From Liquidambar formosana (lineage: Eukaryota > Streptophyta > Magnoliopsida > Saxifragales > Altingiaceae), in NCBI GenBank assembly GCA_039720395.1, contig CM077831.1, positions 13,111,803-13,175,802 of the forward strand: a DNA stretch of 64,000 bases. The letters run 5' to 3'. Both the position numbers and the translations under genes were made by a program. Positions 38,301-50,673 of this stretch are shown here, piece by piece. The notes beneath the pieces are model-generated. The model saw only the letters and a list, made by a program, of their open reading frames with translations, did not search any database and had not been told where the DNA came from. How positions within the stretch are numbered: position 1 is the first letter of the stretch; the number at the start of each line of letters is the position of its first letter.

Positions 38301-38662
38301 CGTACATGAGGGCGATTCCCTATGCTTCTGCAGTAGGGAGTCTAATGTATGCCATGTTGTGTACAAGACCAGATATCGCTTTTGGTGTAAGTGTTACAAG
38401 CAGATATCAGGCAAACCCAGGTGTGAAACACTGGGAAGCAGTCAAGGCTGTCCTTAAGTACTTAAGAAGAACTAAGGAACTATTCCTTGTCTTGTTGGTA
38501 ATCATACAAGAGGGAAAAATAGAAGTGCGGAATATAAAAATTTTCCCTTTGATTCCACAGCCCATGAATCTAACTATGCATATACAAAATCAAACCCTAA
38601 CTATGAAGAGGGTTAGAACACTTACAGAATTTTTGTCTTCTCCTTTTTGCTCCAAGCTTTGA
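35339..38662 (+). CDS. Copia gag-pol polyprotein, truncated by the nested insertion
   Basis: The frame has 1107 codons, of which the first 1051 are genuine; the rest read into the nested LTR. Domains are gag (1-165) with a CCHC knuckle (C148, C151, H156, C161); protease with D197 in LDSGA; the integrase zinc site (H341, H346, C372, C375); integrase core with D402, D465 and E501 (35 residues between the last two); and RT (about 707-950) with D807 and the YVDD Asp pair D894/D895. It should be processed into particle, protease, integrase and RT-RNase H. RNase H is separated and found at 48497-49002 in the continuing frame. No earlier stop occurs, so the element was probably autonomous before being split. 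Confidence 0.95.
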   Translation: MAHRNPLSNILETNRLTGPNYLDWLRNLKIVLNSKNITYALQSPLPNAPTEAATRQEKDAYQKRMDDDLMTRCYMMVSLSPELKKQYESMGSAPEIFVHIQELYGKEFLLECDEWVEVPASNSMLKPKGKGIRKGKSTQRKRNGKGICFYCSKDGHWKRNCQEYLDTLKNRPSEGMDYALILETNMSVSSASTWVLDSGASSHICNSMQDLVGSRRLSKGEVTLRVGNGANVAALAVGTCCLTLPSGSSLELSGCLYIPEVIRNIISISVLSKQGFRFVFLENKCSLFKNEEFITSGVYVNGLYFLNFIANVNCIEHDSSKLNANKPKRTRDEENSAYDWHLRLGHISENRIYKMCKDGQLGPLVSMPFPTCESCLLGKMTKSPFTGHSERAADILGLIHSDVCGPMSIHARGGFSYFITFTDDHSRYGYVYLMKYKSEAFEKFKEFRYEVEKQTGKSIKALRSDRGGEYLTGEFLDHLVQAGILSQWTPPGTPQLNGVSERRNRTLLDMVRSMTSYTDLPLSFWGYALETAAYLLNRVPTKSVPKTPYEIWKGRAPSLKHIKVWGCAAYVKTHDATKLESRSIKCRFVGYPKESLGYYFYYPDEQKVFVSKFAVFLEKEFIQEGSNNRKIELKELSDETQTDSDPTPVLDETEPTNVPQPLRRSSRVSVAPERYGFLNHNAEELFLGDREHPDDPTTYGQAISDIDSNKWLEAMKSEMDSMYSNKVWTLVDPPEGIVPIGCKWIFKRKIGSDGKVETYKARLVAKGYRQRHGIDYEETFSPVAMLKSIRILLAIAAHYDYEIWQMDVKTAFLNGNIEEDLYMQQPEGFTSSGEDHKVYKLQRSIYGLKQASRSWNIRFDEAIKSFGFLQNMDEPCVYKKVSGSAITFLVLYVDDILLIGNKVETLSKVKEWLSQNFSMKDLGEASYILGIKVYRDRSKRMLGLSQSLYIDKILKRFNLEDSKRGLIPVRHGIKLSKNMAPKTPEEIAYMRAIPYASAVGSLMYAMLCTRPDIAFGVSVTSRYQANPGVKHWEAVKAVLKYLRRTKELFLVLLVIIQEGKIEVRNIKIFPLIPQPMNLTMHIQNQTLTMKRVRTLTEFLSSPFCSKL

Positions 38663-40144
38663 TTCCGGACAGCGGTGAATGAGCAGCCCAAGTGTGCTGC
38701 CTCCAACGGTATCCACACCTAGCTAGAGCTTCAAGTCTTTTCCTTCTTTTACCTTGTTGTTGCTAGTGTAGGAGAAGAGAGGAGAGAGAGAGAGGGGGCT
38801 GGAAAATCTGGACAGCCCCTTGGGATTTCAACTTGTGATGATGTCACACATCATAGTGTGGCTTATATAGTCCACACTAAGGGGGCCGGCCCTAAGGGGA
38901 AACCCTATTAGGGTGTGATGCAATTTCTCTAAATTGCACAATAACCCCTATAAATTATATCAAATATAAATAGGCCTCAAAGAACTATTCTTTATGCACT
39001 CATACCCTTTCTCTCATAGACTTTAAAGCTCATCTTGCATGATCAGTGTGTGACCCATTGGGTTCACATCATCAAGTAGTAGGAATAGCACGAGGTGTGC
39101 ACAATGGAACTCTTTCCATTTAGGGTCTGATTGGAACTCCTTCCAATCCCCTAATTGATTATAACTCGCTTATATCAATTAGGGCTTCTACTAACCATGA
39201 ATAACACCTAGCATATGGTTCATGGTGTTGTCCTTAATGAAGTGAATAAGATCTAACATAGAACCCTTCTGTTATAGTTTGTAGGTTACAATTGCATCCT
39301 TCCATTTACACAATGTCTCCAATTGAACTAATAGGACATGGAAGTCTGTCAAGTCCCTAGTTCAATTACTTTATACTCATTCATAAATATCAACTCAATG
39401 ATGAACTTATGGAAACTCCTTTCCATATTCACACTGCCATGGCCATGGACTGAATGAGTTATATTATGAATGCTATATGAGACATTCTCTCTCTTTTTCC
39501 TGAGAGTAATGGATTCCTTGTTGATCACTCACATGCCTTCATACACATAGCAATAGGGCCAATGAACACCTTTACAGACCCATGAATAGAATCTGCACTT
39601 AGTGTTATCAAACTTCTAAAGCTACATGCATAAGGTAACTATGGTGTCTCAGGTCTAAGGATTACTTGTACCACTATAACATTGAGAAACTGATTGACAG
39701 GCAGGTTAAAACTCCATTCAGTTTATCTCAAATCTTTGGTCACATTCAGTGTACCTATTCTATTAACAGGCACCCACCTGTTGGTTGTAGTGTCTCCACA
39801 CAAATAGCTTGAGACCAGCTATCCTTCTATAGAGTCAACCTAACAAGTGCTAGTCCTATGGTTCATTACTGTCCATCATAGTGAACCTTCAACTAGGAAT
39901 GATTTAGGAGTTTAGTACAGAGATATATTTACAGTCTCATAATTACAACTCTTTGTAATTCAATATTCTCAACTCTAACTCCTTGGACATATTATGTAAA
40001 TATAAATGATGCATACAAACATAATAGAATAAGCCCTTTTATTAAATCAATAATAAATGTGACATACATAAATGAAATCAAATGATTGTTCCTTTATCCC
40101 TAAACAATCATCTCTATGATTGGCTCTAGGGCATAACTCTAACA
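38493..40144 (-). repeat. 3' LTR of the inner copia element
   Basis: 1652 bp, plus-strand ends TGTTGGTAAT and ACTCTAACA. The TATA box lies between AGTGTGG (38855-38861) and CCACACT (38872-38878). The complement of the purine-rich primer (GTGGGAGATT) follows at 40145-40155. Confidence 0.95.
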
Positions 40145-40158
40145 ATCTCCCACTTGCA

Positions 40159-41913
40159 CTATAGCCAATCCACAATGTATCTAATACCCATTTCCTGTCT
40201 GTGGTGATCCAACTGCTCTTGGGTCATAGCTTTAGTGAAGGGATCTGCTACATTCTCTGTTGTGTGAATCTTCTGTATGCTAATATCACCTCTTCCAATG
40301 ATCTCTCTAATCACATGGAATCGACGCTCAATGTGTTTGGACTTTTGATGAGACCGTGGTTCCTTAGCTTGAGCAATAGCCCCGTTGTTGTCACAAAACA
40401 ATGGCAAGGGCTTCTCAATGGCAGGAACTACTCCCAGTTCAGTAATGAACTTCTTTATCCAAACAGCTTCCTTTGCAGCCTCTGATGCAGCAATGTACTC
40501 AGCCTCTGTAGTGGAGTCCGCTGTAACATCCTGCTTACAGCTCCTCCAACTTACAGCTCCACCATTCAAGGTGAAAACATACCCCGATGTTGATTTCCTA
40601 TCATCATCGTTAGATTGAAAATCTGAATCCGTATAACCAACCATTTCTAAATTTCTTCCTCCATAGACAAGGAAAAGTTCCTTAGTTCTTCTTAAGTACT
40701 TAAGGACAGCCTTGACTGCTTCCCAGTGTTTCACACCTGGGTCTGCCTGATATCTGCTTGTAACACTTACACCAAAAGCGATATCTGGTCTTGTACATAA
40801 CATGGCATACATTAGACTCCCTACTGCAGAAGCATAGGGAATCGTCCTCATGTACGCAATCTCCTCTGGAGTTTTAGGTGCCATGTTTTTAGACAACTTG
40901 ATTCCATGCCTAACAGGAATTAGACCTCTTTTGGAATCTTCTAAATTGAACCTTTTCAATATTTTGTCTATGTACAATGATTGGGAGAGACCTAGCATCC
41001 TTTTAGATCTATCTCTATAGACCTTTATTCCCAGAATATAGGATGCTTCTCCTAAATCTTTCATGGAGAAATTCTGTGAAAGCCACTCTTTCACTTTTGA
41101 TAACGTTTCTACTTTATTCCCGATAAGTAGAATGTCATCAACATATAGGACCAGGAAGGTAATCGCACTCCCACTAACTTTCTTGTACACACATGGTTCA
41201 TCCATATTCTGTAGGAAACCAAACGATTTGATTGCCTCATCGAATCGGATGTTCCAGCTTCTAGAAGCTTGTTTGAGTCCATAAATGGACCGCTGTAGCT
41301 TGCACACTTTGTGGTCCTCACCACTGGATGTAAAACCCTCAGGTTGCTGCATATAAAGGTCTTCCTCAATGTTTCCATTAAGGAAAGCGGTCTTTACATC
41401 CATTTGCCATATCTCATAATCGTAGTGCGCAGCTATAGCTAACAAGATCCTAATGGACTTAAGCATAGCCACTGGCGAGAAGGTTTCCTCATAGTCAATA
41501 CCATGTCTTTGTCGGTAACCTTTTGCCACTAGCCTAGCCTTGTAGGTCTCTACCTTTCCATCTGAGCCTATCTTCCTTTTGAAGATCCATTTGCAGCCAA
41601 TAGGTACTATACCTTCTGGTGGATCAACTAAAGTCCAGACTTTGTTGGAATACATCGAGTCCATTTCAGATTTCATAGCTTCCAGCCATTTGTTCGAATC
41701 AATATCCGAAATCGCCTGTCCATAAGTAGTAGGGTCATCTGGGTGTTCTCTATCACCAAGGAACAATTCCTCTGCATTATGGTTGAGAAATCCATATCTC
41801 TCAGGTGCAACAGATACCCTACTCGATCTACGGAGAGGTTGTGGTACATTAGTGGGTTCTGTCTCATCAAGGACAGGGGTGGGATCACTGTCGGTTTGTG
41901 TCTCATCAGACAA
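40159..41913 (-). pseudogene. Inner copia pol, RT and RNase H part
   Basis: This open minus-strand frame of 584 codons (open further upstream to the frameshift) covers the linker, RT and RNase H of the inner element. Visible are '[11 protein letters not shown]', the YVDD box, 'TDSDFQS', 'STTEAEY' (Glu), 'FCDNNGAI' (Asp) and 'ENVADPFTKAM', then a stop 15 nt from the 3' LTR. It is nearly identical to the outer element. It has no independent start; the ATG at 41913 is internal. It is separated from the upstream frame by a 4-nt deletion. Confidence 0.92.
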
Positions 41914-41924
41914 TTCTTTGAGTT

Positions 41925-43814
41925 CTATTTTCCTGTTATTGCCTCCTTCTTGAATAAACTCTTTTTCAAGAAAGACTGCAAACTTACTAACACCTTTTGT
42001 TCATCAGGATAATAGAAATAATATCCTAAACTCTCTTTAGGATATCCCACAAACCTACATTTAATTGATCTTGATTCTAACTTGGTTGCATCATGTGTCT
42101 TTACATATGCAGTGCAACCCCATACCTTAATATGTTTAAGGCTTGGTGCTCTCCCTTTCCATATCTCATACGGTGTCTTAGGGACAGATTTGGTTGGGAC
42201 TCTGTTCAACAAGTATGCGGCAGTTTCCAGGGCATGTCCCCAGAAGGACAATGGTAAATCAGTGTAACTCATCATGGACCTAACCATATCCAATAAGGTT
42301 CTATTCCTCCTTTCTGACACACCATTAAGCTGTGGTGTTCCAGGAGGTGTCCATTGAGATAGAATGCCCGCTTGAACAAGATGATCTAAAAACTCACCAG
42401 TTAAATATTCTCCTCCTCGATCCGATCGAAGAGCTTTAATACTTTTACCAGTTTGTTTCTCTACTTCATATCTGAATTCTTTGAACTTTTCAAATGCTTC
42501 AGATTTGTACTTCATTAAGTACACATACCCGTACCTAGAATGATCATCGGTAAAGGTTATAAAGTAAGAGAAACCTCCACGAGCATGTATGCTCATAGGA
42601 CCACATACATCACTATGTATTAATCCTAATATGTCTGCTGCTCTCTCACCGTGACCGGTGAAAGGTGACTTGGTCATTTTACCTAGTAAACAAGATTCAC
42701 AAGTTGGAAAGGGTATAGAAACCAATGGACCCAATTGTCCATCCTTACACATCTTGTTAATCCTATTCTCACTGATATGACCTAGTCTCAAGTGCCAGTC
42801 ATATGCGGAGTTTTCTTCATCTCTTGTTCTCTTGGGTTTGTTTGCATTCAATTTAGAACTATCATGCTCTATGCAATTAACATTTGCAATAAAGTTTAGA
42901 AAATAAAGGCCATTCACATAAACTCCAGAAGTAATGAACTCTTCATTTTTAAATAAAGAACATTTATTCTCCTCAAAAACAAACCTAAATCCTTGTTTAG
43001 ATAATACTGAAATAGAAATAATGTTTCTTATAACTTCTGGAATATAAAGACAGCCTGATAATTCTAAACTACTCCTACTAGGCAAAGTCAAGCAGTAAGT
43101 CCCCACGGCTAATGCAGCAACGTTTGCTCCATTTCCCACTCGTAGGGTTACTTCTCCTTTACTCAGCCTTCTACTTCCCACTAGGTCCTGCATGGAATTA
43201 CAAATATGAGAACTCGCACCAGAATCTAGTACCCAAGTGGAAGCAGAGCTAACACTCATGTTAGTCTCAAGTATAAGAGCATAATCTATACCTTCCGAAG
43301 GTTGGTTCTTTAGAGTATCTAGATACTCTTGGCAGTTACGTTTCCAATGCCCATCTTTGTCGCAGTAAAAACAGATCCCTTTACCTTTCCTCTTCCTTTG
43401 GGTACTCTTACCCTTTCTTATTCCCTTGCCTTTAGGCTTGAGCATAGAATTGGAAGCAGGAACTTCAACCCATTCATCACATTCAAGCAAGAACTCTTTG
43501 CCATACAACTCTTGTATGTGGATAAATATCTCGGGTGCACTTCCCATGGACTCGTATTGCTTCTTAAGCTCAGGACTCAGAGACACCATCATATAGCATC
43601 TCGTCATAAGATCATCATCCATGCACTTCTGATAAGCATCTTTCTCTTGCCGAGTTGCAGCCTCAGTAGGAGCATTGGGAAGTGGACTTTGAAGTGCATA
43701 GGTAATATTTTCATAATTCAAAACGATTTTTAAATTCCTTAACCAATCAAGATAATTAGATCCAGTTAAACGGTTGGTTTCCAAAATGTTGGATAACGGA
43801 TTGCGGTGAGCCAT
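41925..43814 (-). pseudogene. Inner copia gag, protease and integrase part
   Basis: An open minus-strand frame of 629 codons starts at the same gag methionine context as the outer element. It contains gag, the CCHC knuckle ([14 protein letters not shown]), protease LDSGA, the integrase HHCC site and core ([24 protein letters not shown]). It runs about 20 codons out of frame after the 4-nt deletion near 41990 and stops. The deletion falls in a short 'gtttgt/gtta' repeat context, suggesting slippage. Gag, protease and integrase could still be made; RT and RNase H could not be joined to them. Confidence 0.92.
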
Positions 43815-46800
43815 TACGGTGATCTACATACAGAAAATTAAAACAGAAAATCAGATTTCATTTTTAATCCATAATGATCGGGTCTTTAATCATATGGTAC
43901 CTCCCACTATTTTATCAAATTCCATACACCCTCTAATGGAATTCGGGAATCTCATTCCTAATGGGGATTGGGGTCCCACTGTGACCTAGAAGCCTCACAT
44001 GTTAGTTTCTTGACTTCTAACCCACAGTAAGAAGACAACTCTTTGTCTATTGCTTCATAAGCAAATTCCAATCGTTTTGCCTCTAGGGTACATACTCCTC
44101 ACATGTTAGTTTCTTGGAATACTTCCCTAGTTAAGTTAAGCCCATCATTCACACAGGTATGTTTCACCAAATATATACCTCACATGTTAGTTTCTTGGTA
44201 TATACCAGCTTAGGCACCCCATGATATCTATATATGTGATAGTTTCAAGTAATGTCTTTAATATGGGTAGCTCCTACATGTCTGTAGCCAGGTACCCACA
44301 TTAAGGGACGTTAGATGATCCTATAATGATGGAAGGCAATGAAGAATCCATTCCCTAATGTATTCTCCATTTCCAACTTAATATTAAAAGAGAGGGGTTT
44401 TTAAGGGTCTCATCAAATTAACATACATCTCATGCATATAAATAAAAATTAAACAGCATAAAATAATAATAATCCACTTATCGATATTAGTCCCTAAGAA
44501 GAGACATATAACGATCTATGGATTTGGAGCTATCACTATTAATCTCATTAAAAGCTCCCACTATGATGATTATGGACTTTGAGAGGATTCAATCCAAGCC
44601 AATAGATTGAATCCAAGGTCTAAGGTGGGTGTAGGTGATCGTAAAATAACACATTCGAAACATGCATGCTGTCTTGAAACACTTCTCTAAGCTTTCAAGT
44701 CCTTCAATCTGCTCCCTTGGCTTGATGGTCTCCACCATTGGCTTGTTGGGCTCTATCATGCTCCTTTGGGTCCACCATGCTCCTTAGTGCGCTCTTGATT
44801 ACATAACATTTACATAATTTAAAGAAAAGGATACATAAGGGGAATGTGGGGTACATTAGAGAATGATAGAGAGAGAGGGAGAAGGAAGGTGGCATGCAAG
44901 CCCCAAATAAATTACATCACCTTAATAAAATTACAACTCTTGTAAATAATAACATCCCATTCATAAGACGGCCAATCACAATTGGTTTAAAGGGTATAGT
45001 CCATAATCATCATCCAAACACATACATACAATCTCATTGCATAATGTAAAGAAAAACTGTAAGCATCAAAACATATGGGCATTATGGTAATTCTCTTAAA
45101 TGATTTACATTAATCTCATTAATGCATCCTAATCTTATTAGGTATTAACAAAAATATCCATAATTAAATAAAGTCTTAACATTTAAGACATTTTAGTTTC
45201 AATTAATCAAATTAATTTAAACATATAAAGTTTCCTAAAATAACTCTAATATCCAATATTAGGGTTTCCTTAATTAAACAAATCAATTTCATTTAATTAA
45301 GAATTTCCAGATTTTAATTTAATCCCCAATTGTATTTTAAACCATTTAAAACATTATAAAATTAATCAATATTAATTAAATAATTAACATGGGAATTAAA
45401 CAAAATCATTTAAATGATGAATTAGTGTATAGTTTCCTAAAACCCTAAACCCTAAACGCATAACCCTAAACCCTAAATGCAAGCCCTAATCATTAAATTC
45501 CTTATGATTGGTCATTTAATGTCCAATCATTAAAACCTTAGGTTCATACGGTATTTAATAAAAGGGATTAGGGTTTAATTAATGCCAAATAGGGTATTAA
45601 TTACCCTTAATTAATTACACTAATTAGGGTTTCCAAAACCCTAACCCTAGACATCATTTATGGTATTAATTATGTCCTAACAATTAATAACCATGATTGG
45701 TCATTTAATGACCAATCATTAACTTTTAATAAAGGTAATTAATATTCCAATTAGGGTTTTAATTAATGCCATAATGAAATTAGGGTTTCATCATTAACTC
45801 AAAATTAGGGTTTCATCCTTAACTCTATGCAGCCGTCACTACCAAGACGGCTGCCTGAGCTTGGCTAGGCTGCCATGGCCACCAACGACTGTGGGAGGCC
45901 ATGGGCAGCCATGGGAGAACATCCTAGGAGTGTGGGACAAGCCTCTGGACACGTGAGGAGTGGTGGAAGTGGCTGCCATCATCAAAAACAATCAGGGTTT
46001 CCAAAACCCAATGCTGGAGCCATTGTTGCAGACCTTGAAGGTCACAATAGCTTCTAAAACCTTATCAATTCGACTCCTCCATTGAAACCAGCTTTTGTAT
46101 CATGTCCCTACATGAAATACTAAGCTTCTAGAAGAGGTTTGGATGATCGAATCATCACCAATTGTTCTAAACAATTAAAACAACAGTATGCTGCCCAGAA
46201 TTTGACAGCATACTGTCCATGGTCAGAAATTGATTTAAAACCCAGCAAGATGAATGAATTAGGCTACCAAACGAATTTTCCCAGTATCCTACATGTCTTA
46301 GGAAACTAATGCAATTGGTTTCATGCAATTTGGAGTTCCCTAACTCAAGTTCTAATCAAAACTTCATTGATGACTTTTCTGCAGAGAAAATCTGCTATGC
46401 TGTTCATGAAAAATTTTCAAACTTTTTGAATCTTTTTCCATCAAAACCTTTTTGAAACTTAAAGAAAATCATATACACATGATATATAATGATCCTACAA
46501 TGGATTTGCATCAAAAATACAGAAGCTTTGATTGAATTTAATTGCAAGAACCTCTGGGTTCTAAAACCCAGATTCGACCCTCTTCAGAAAACCCAGTTTT
46601 CCTTTTCCTTCTTCTTCCAATTCAAACCCTATACAACCTTTGCATCAATGGTTACCCTTAACCATGATTTAGAAGAGGAGTAGAAGAAGAATAGACCTAG
46701 GGTTCCAAACCCTAGGTTCGGCCAGAGAGAAGAACAATTCTGCAGTAAAAATTCTCCAGATTTTTGAATCATTCAACTACACCATAAATTCCAGCCCATA

Positions 46801-46821
46801 TGTATTTTGTATTATGCATAG
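43815..46821 (-). other. Non-coding leader of the inner copia element
   Basis: A leader like those of the other two elements. The 20-nt motif occurs three times (43993-44012, 44097-44116, 44178-44197), the CCAAT palindromes twice (45504-45530, 45693-45719), and telomere-like AAACCCTAAACCCTAAA sequence at about 45441-45478. No gene. Confidence 0.8.
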
Positions 46822-46838
46822 CCATGGCTCTGATACCA
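46822..46838 (-). promoter_or_regulatory. Primer-binding site (initiator tRNA-Met)
   Basis: The complement reads TGGTATCAGAGCCATGG, one base from the 5' LTR. Confidence 0.92.
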
Positions 46839-46839
46839 C

Positions 46840-48491
46840 TGTTGGTAATCATACAAGAGGGAAAAATAGAAGTGCGGAATATAAAAATTTTCCCTTTGAT
46901 TCCACAGCCCATGAATCTAACTATGCATATACAAAATCAAACCCTAACTATGAAGAGGGTTAGAACACTTACAGAATTTTTGTCTTCTCCTTTTTGCTCC
47001 AAGCTTTGATTCCGGACAGCGGTGAATGAGCAGCCCAAGTGTGCTGCCTCCAACGGTATCCACACCTAGCTAGAGCTTCAAGTCTTTTCCTTCTTTTCCC
47101 TTGTTGTTGCTAGTGTAGGAGAAGAGAGGAGAGAGAGAGAGGGGGCTGGAAAATCTGGACAGCCCCTTGGGATTTCAACTTGTGATGATGTCACACATCA
47201 TAGTGTGGCTTATATAGTCCACACTAAGGGGGCCGGCCCTAAGGGGAAACCCTATTAGGGTGTGATGCAATTTCTCTAAATTGCACAATAACCCCTATAA
47301 ATTATATCAAATATAAATAGGCCTCAAAGAACTATTCTTTATGCACTCATACCCTTTCTCTCATAGACTTTAAAGCTCATCTTGCATGATCAGTGTGTGA
47401 CCCATTGGGTTCACATCATCAAGTAGTAGGAATAGCACGAGGTGTGCACAATGGAACTCTTTCCATTTAGGGTCTGATTGGAACTCCTTCCAATCCCCTA
47501 ATTGATTATAACTCGCTTATATCAATTAGGGCTTCTACTAACCATGAATAACACCTAGCATATGGTTCATGGTGTTGTCCTTAATGAAGTGAATAAGATC
47601 TAACATAGAACCCTTCTGTTATAGTTTGTAGGTTACAATTGCATCCTTCCATTTACACAATGTCTCCAATTGAACTAATAGGACATGGAAGTCTGTCAAG
47701 TCCCTAGTTCAATTACTTTATACTCATTCATAAATATCAACTCAATGATGAACTTATGGAAACTCCTTTCCATATTCACACTGCCATGGCCATGGACTGA
47801 ATGAGTTATATTATGAATGCTATATGAGACATTCTCTCTCTTTTTCCTGAGAGTAATGGATTCCTTGTTGATCACTCACATGCCTTCATACACATAGCAA
47901 TAGGGCCAATGAACACCTTTACAGACCCATGAATAGAATCTGCACTTAGTGTTATCAAACTTCTAAAGCTACATGCATAAGGTAACTATGGTGTCTCAGG
48001 TCTAAGGATTACTTGTACCACTATAACATTGAGAAACTGATTGACAGGCAGGTTAAAACTCCATTCAGTTTATCTCAAATCTTTGGTCACATTCAGTGTA
48101 CCTATTCTATTAACAGGCACCCACCTGTTGGTTGTAGTGTCTCCACACAAATAGCTTGAGACCAGCTATCCTTCTATAGAGTCAACCTAACAAGTGCTAG
48201 TCCTATGGTTCATTACTGTCCATCATAGTGAACCTTCAACTAGGAATGATTTAGGAGTTTAGTACAGAGATATATTTACAGTCTCATAATTACAACTCTT
48301 TGTAATTCAATATTCTCAACTCTAACTCCTTGGACATATTATGTAAATATAAATGATGCATACAAACATAATAGAATAAGCCCTTTTATTAAATCAATAA
48401 TAAATGTGACATACATAAATGAAATCAAATGATTGTTCCTTTATCCCTAAACAATCATCTCTATGATTGGCTCTAGGGTATAACTCTAACA
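46840..48491 (-). repeat. 5' LTR of the inner copia element
   Basis: 1652 bp, near-identical to 38493-40144. The outer end borders TGTCT and the outer element's RNase H. Confidence 0.95.
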
Positions 48492-48496
48492 TGTCT

Positions 48497-49002
48497 ATGG
48501 AGGAAGAAATTTAGAAATGGTTGGTTATACGGATTCAGATTTTCAATCTGACGATGATGATAGGAAATCAACATCGGGGTATGTTTTCACCTTGAATGGT
48601 GGAGCTGTAAGTTGGAGGAGCTGTAAACAGGATGTTACAGCGGACTCCACTACAGAGGCTGAGTACATTGCTGCATCAGAGGCTGCAAAGGAAGCTGTTT
48701 GGATAAAGAAGTTCATTACTGAACTGGGAGTAGTTCCTGCCATTGAGAAGCCCTTGCCATTGTTTTGTGACAACAACGGGGCTATTGCTCAAGCTAAGGA
48801 ACCACGGTCTCATCAAAAGTCCAAACACATTGAGCGTCGATTCCATGTGATTAGAGAGATCATTGGAAGAGGTGATATTAGCATACAGAAGATTCACACA
48901 ACAGAAAATGTAGCAGATCCCTTCACTAAAGCTATGACCCAAGAGCAGTTGGATCACCACAGACAGGAAATGGGTATTAGATACATTGTGGATTGGCTAT
49001 AG
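48497..49002 (+). pseudogene. Outer copia RNase H, C-terminal fragment
   Basis: It continues the frame of the polyprotein at 35339 after the nested element and one copy of TGTCT are set aside. It contains YTDSDFQS (first Asp), STTEAEY (Glu), FCDNNGAI (Asp) and VADPFTKAM, and stops at 49000-49002, 14 nt before the 3' LTR. No stops interrupt it. It is separated from its start by 10 kb, so it cannot be expressed as part of the polyprotein. An internal ATG at 48517 is incidental. Confidence 0.93.
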
Positions 49003-49016
49003 TGCAAGTGGGAGAT
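49003..49016 (+). promoter_or_regulatory. Polypurine tract of the outer copia element
   Basis: The purine-rich sequence AAGTGGGAGA directly precedes the 3' LTR; it is the usual plus-strand primer of LTR retrotransposons. It is the same in all three copia elements. Confidence 0.85.
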
Positions 49017-50673
49017 TGTTAGAGTTATGCCCTAGAGCCAATCATAGAGATGATTGTTTAGGGATAAAGGAATAATCATTTGATTTCATTTATGTATGTC
49101 ACATTTATTATTGATTTAATAAAAGGGCTTATTCTATTATGTTTGTATGCATCATTTATATTTACATAATATGTCCAAGGAGTTAGAGTTGAGAATATTG
49201 AATTACAAAGAGTTGTAATTATGAGACTGTAAATATATCTCTGTACTAAACTCCTAAATCATTCCTAGTTGAAGGTTCACTATGATGGACAGTAATGAAC
49301 CATAGGACTAGCACTTATTAGGTTGACTCTATAGGAGGATAGCTGGTCTCAAGCTATTTGTGTGGAGACACTACAACCAACAGGTGGGTGCCTATTAATA
49401 GAATAGGTACACTGAATGTGACCAAAGATTTGAGATAAACTGAATGGAGTTTTAACCTGCCTGTCAATCAGTTTCTCAATGTTATAGTGGTACAAGTAAT
49501 CCTTAGACCTGAGACACCATAGTTACCTTATGCATGTAGCTTTAGAAGTTTGATAACACTAAGTGCAGATTCTATTCATGGGTCTGTAAAGGTGTTCATT
49601 GGCCCTATTGCTATATGTATGAAGGCATATGAGTGATCGACAAGGAATCCATTACTCTCAGGAAAAAGAAGAGAGAATGTCTCATATATCATTCATAATA
49701 TAACTCATTCAGTCCATGGCCATGGCAGTGTGAATATGGAAAGGAGTTTCCATAAGTTCATCATTGAGTTGATATTTATGAATGAGTATAAAGTAATTGA
49801 ACTAGGGACTTGACAGACTTCCATGTCCTATTAGTTCAATTGGAGACATTGTGTAAATGGAAGGAATGCAATTGTAACCTATAAACTATAACAGAAGGGT
49901 TCTTTGATAGATACATATTCACTTCATTAAGGACGACACCATGAACCATATGCTAGGTGTTATTCATGGTTAGTAGAAGCCCTAATTGATATAAGTGAGT
50001 TATAATCAATTAGGGAATTGGAAGGAGTTCCAATTAGACCCTAAATGGAAAGAGTTCCATTGTGCACACCTCGTGCTATTCCTACTACTTGATGATGTGA
50101 ACCCAATGGGTCACACACTGATCATGCAAGATGAGCTTTAAAGTCTATGAGAGAAAGGGTATGAGTGCATAAAGAATAGTTCTTTGAGGCCTATTTATAT
50201 TTGATATAATTTATAGGGGTTATTGTGCAATTTAGAGAAATTGCATCACACCCTAATAGGGTTTCCCCCTATGGCCGGCCCCCCTAGTGTGGACTATATA
50301 AGTCACACTTTATGATGTGTGACATCATCATAAGAAGAAACCCCAAGGTGCTGGCTGAAATTTTCCAGCCCCCTCTCTTTCTCTCCACTCTTCTCCTACA
50401 CCAGCAACAACAAGGAAAAAAGGGAAAGGACTTGAAGCTCTAGCTAGGTGTGGATACCGTTGGAGGCAGCACACTTAGGCTGCTCATTCACCGCTGTCCG
50501 AAATCAAAGCTTGGAGCAAAAAGGAGAAGACAAAATTCTGTAAGTGTTCTAACCCTCTTTATAGTTAGGGTTTGATTTTGTATATGCATAGTTAGATTCA
50601 TGGGCTGTGGAATCAAAGGGAAAAATTTTTATATTCCGCACTTCTATTCTTCCCTCTTGTATGATTCCCAACA
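49017..50673 (+). repeat. 3' LTR of the outer copia element
   Basis: 1657 bp. TATA box at 50295-50302. It differs from 30655-32309 by about 15 substitutions and two single-base insertions by eye. Confidence 0.95.

Larger units (their letters stand above)
38493..48491 (-). mobile_element. Inner copia element nested in the outer one
   Basis: A 9999-bp minus-strand element flanked by the 5-bp duplication TGTCT (38488-38492 and 48492-48496) sits within the RNase H region of the outer element. LTRs are both 1652 bp, with only two differences that I saw (near 38748 and at the 3' end). The PBS is at 46822-46838. It belongs to the same family as its target. The gag-pol reading is broken only by a 4-nt deletion near 41990 as far as I can see. 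It is one of the youngest insertions in the window. Confidence 0.96.
30655..50673 (+). mobile_element. Outer copia element, split by a nested copy
   Basis: A plus-strand element flanked by the 5-bp duplication TGAGG (30650-30654 and 50674-50678) lies inside exon 4 of the PMD pseudogene. Without the nested insertion it is about 10 kb: 5' LTR 30655-32309, PBS 32311, leader, gag-pol from 35339, 3' LTR 49017-50673. The LTRs differ at about 15 positions plus two 1-nt indels by my reading, so it is older than the nested element. Pol was open from end to end before the nested insertion. Confidence 0.95.

Noticed and set aside
46800..47009. 69-codon frame, also the end of the frame at 38493-38662
   Set aside because: Reads through the inner copia LTR; not a gene.
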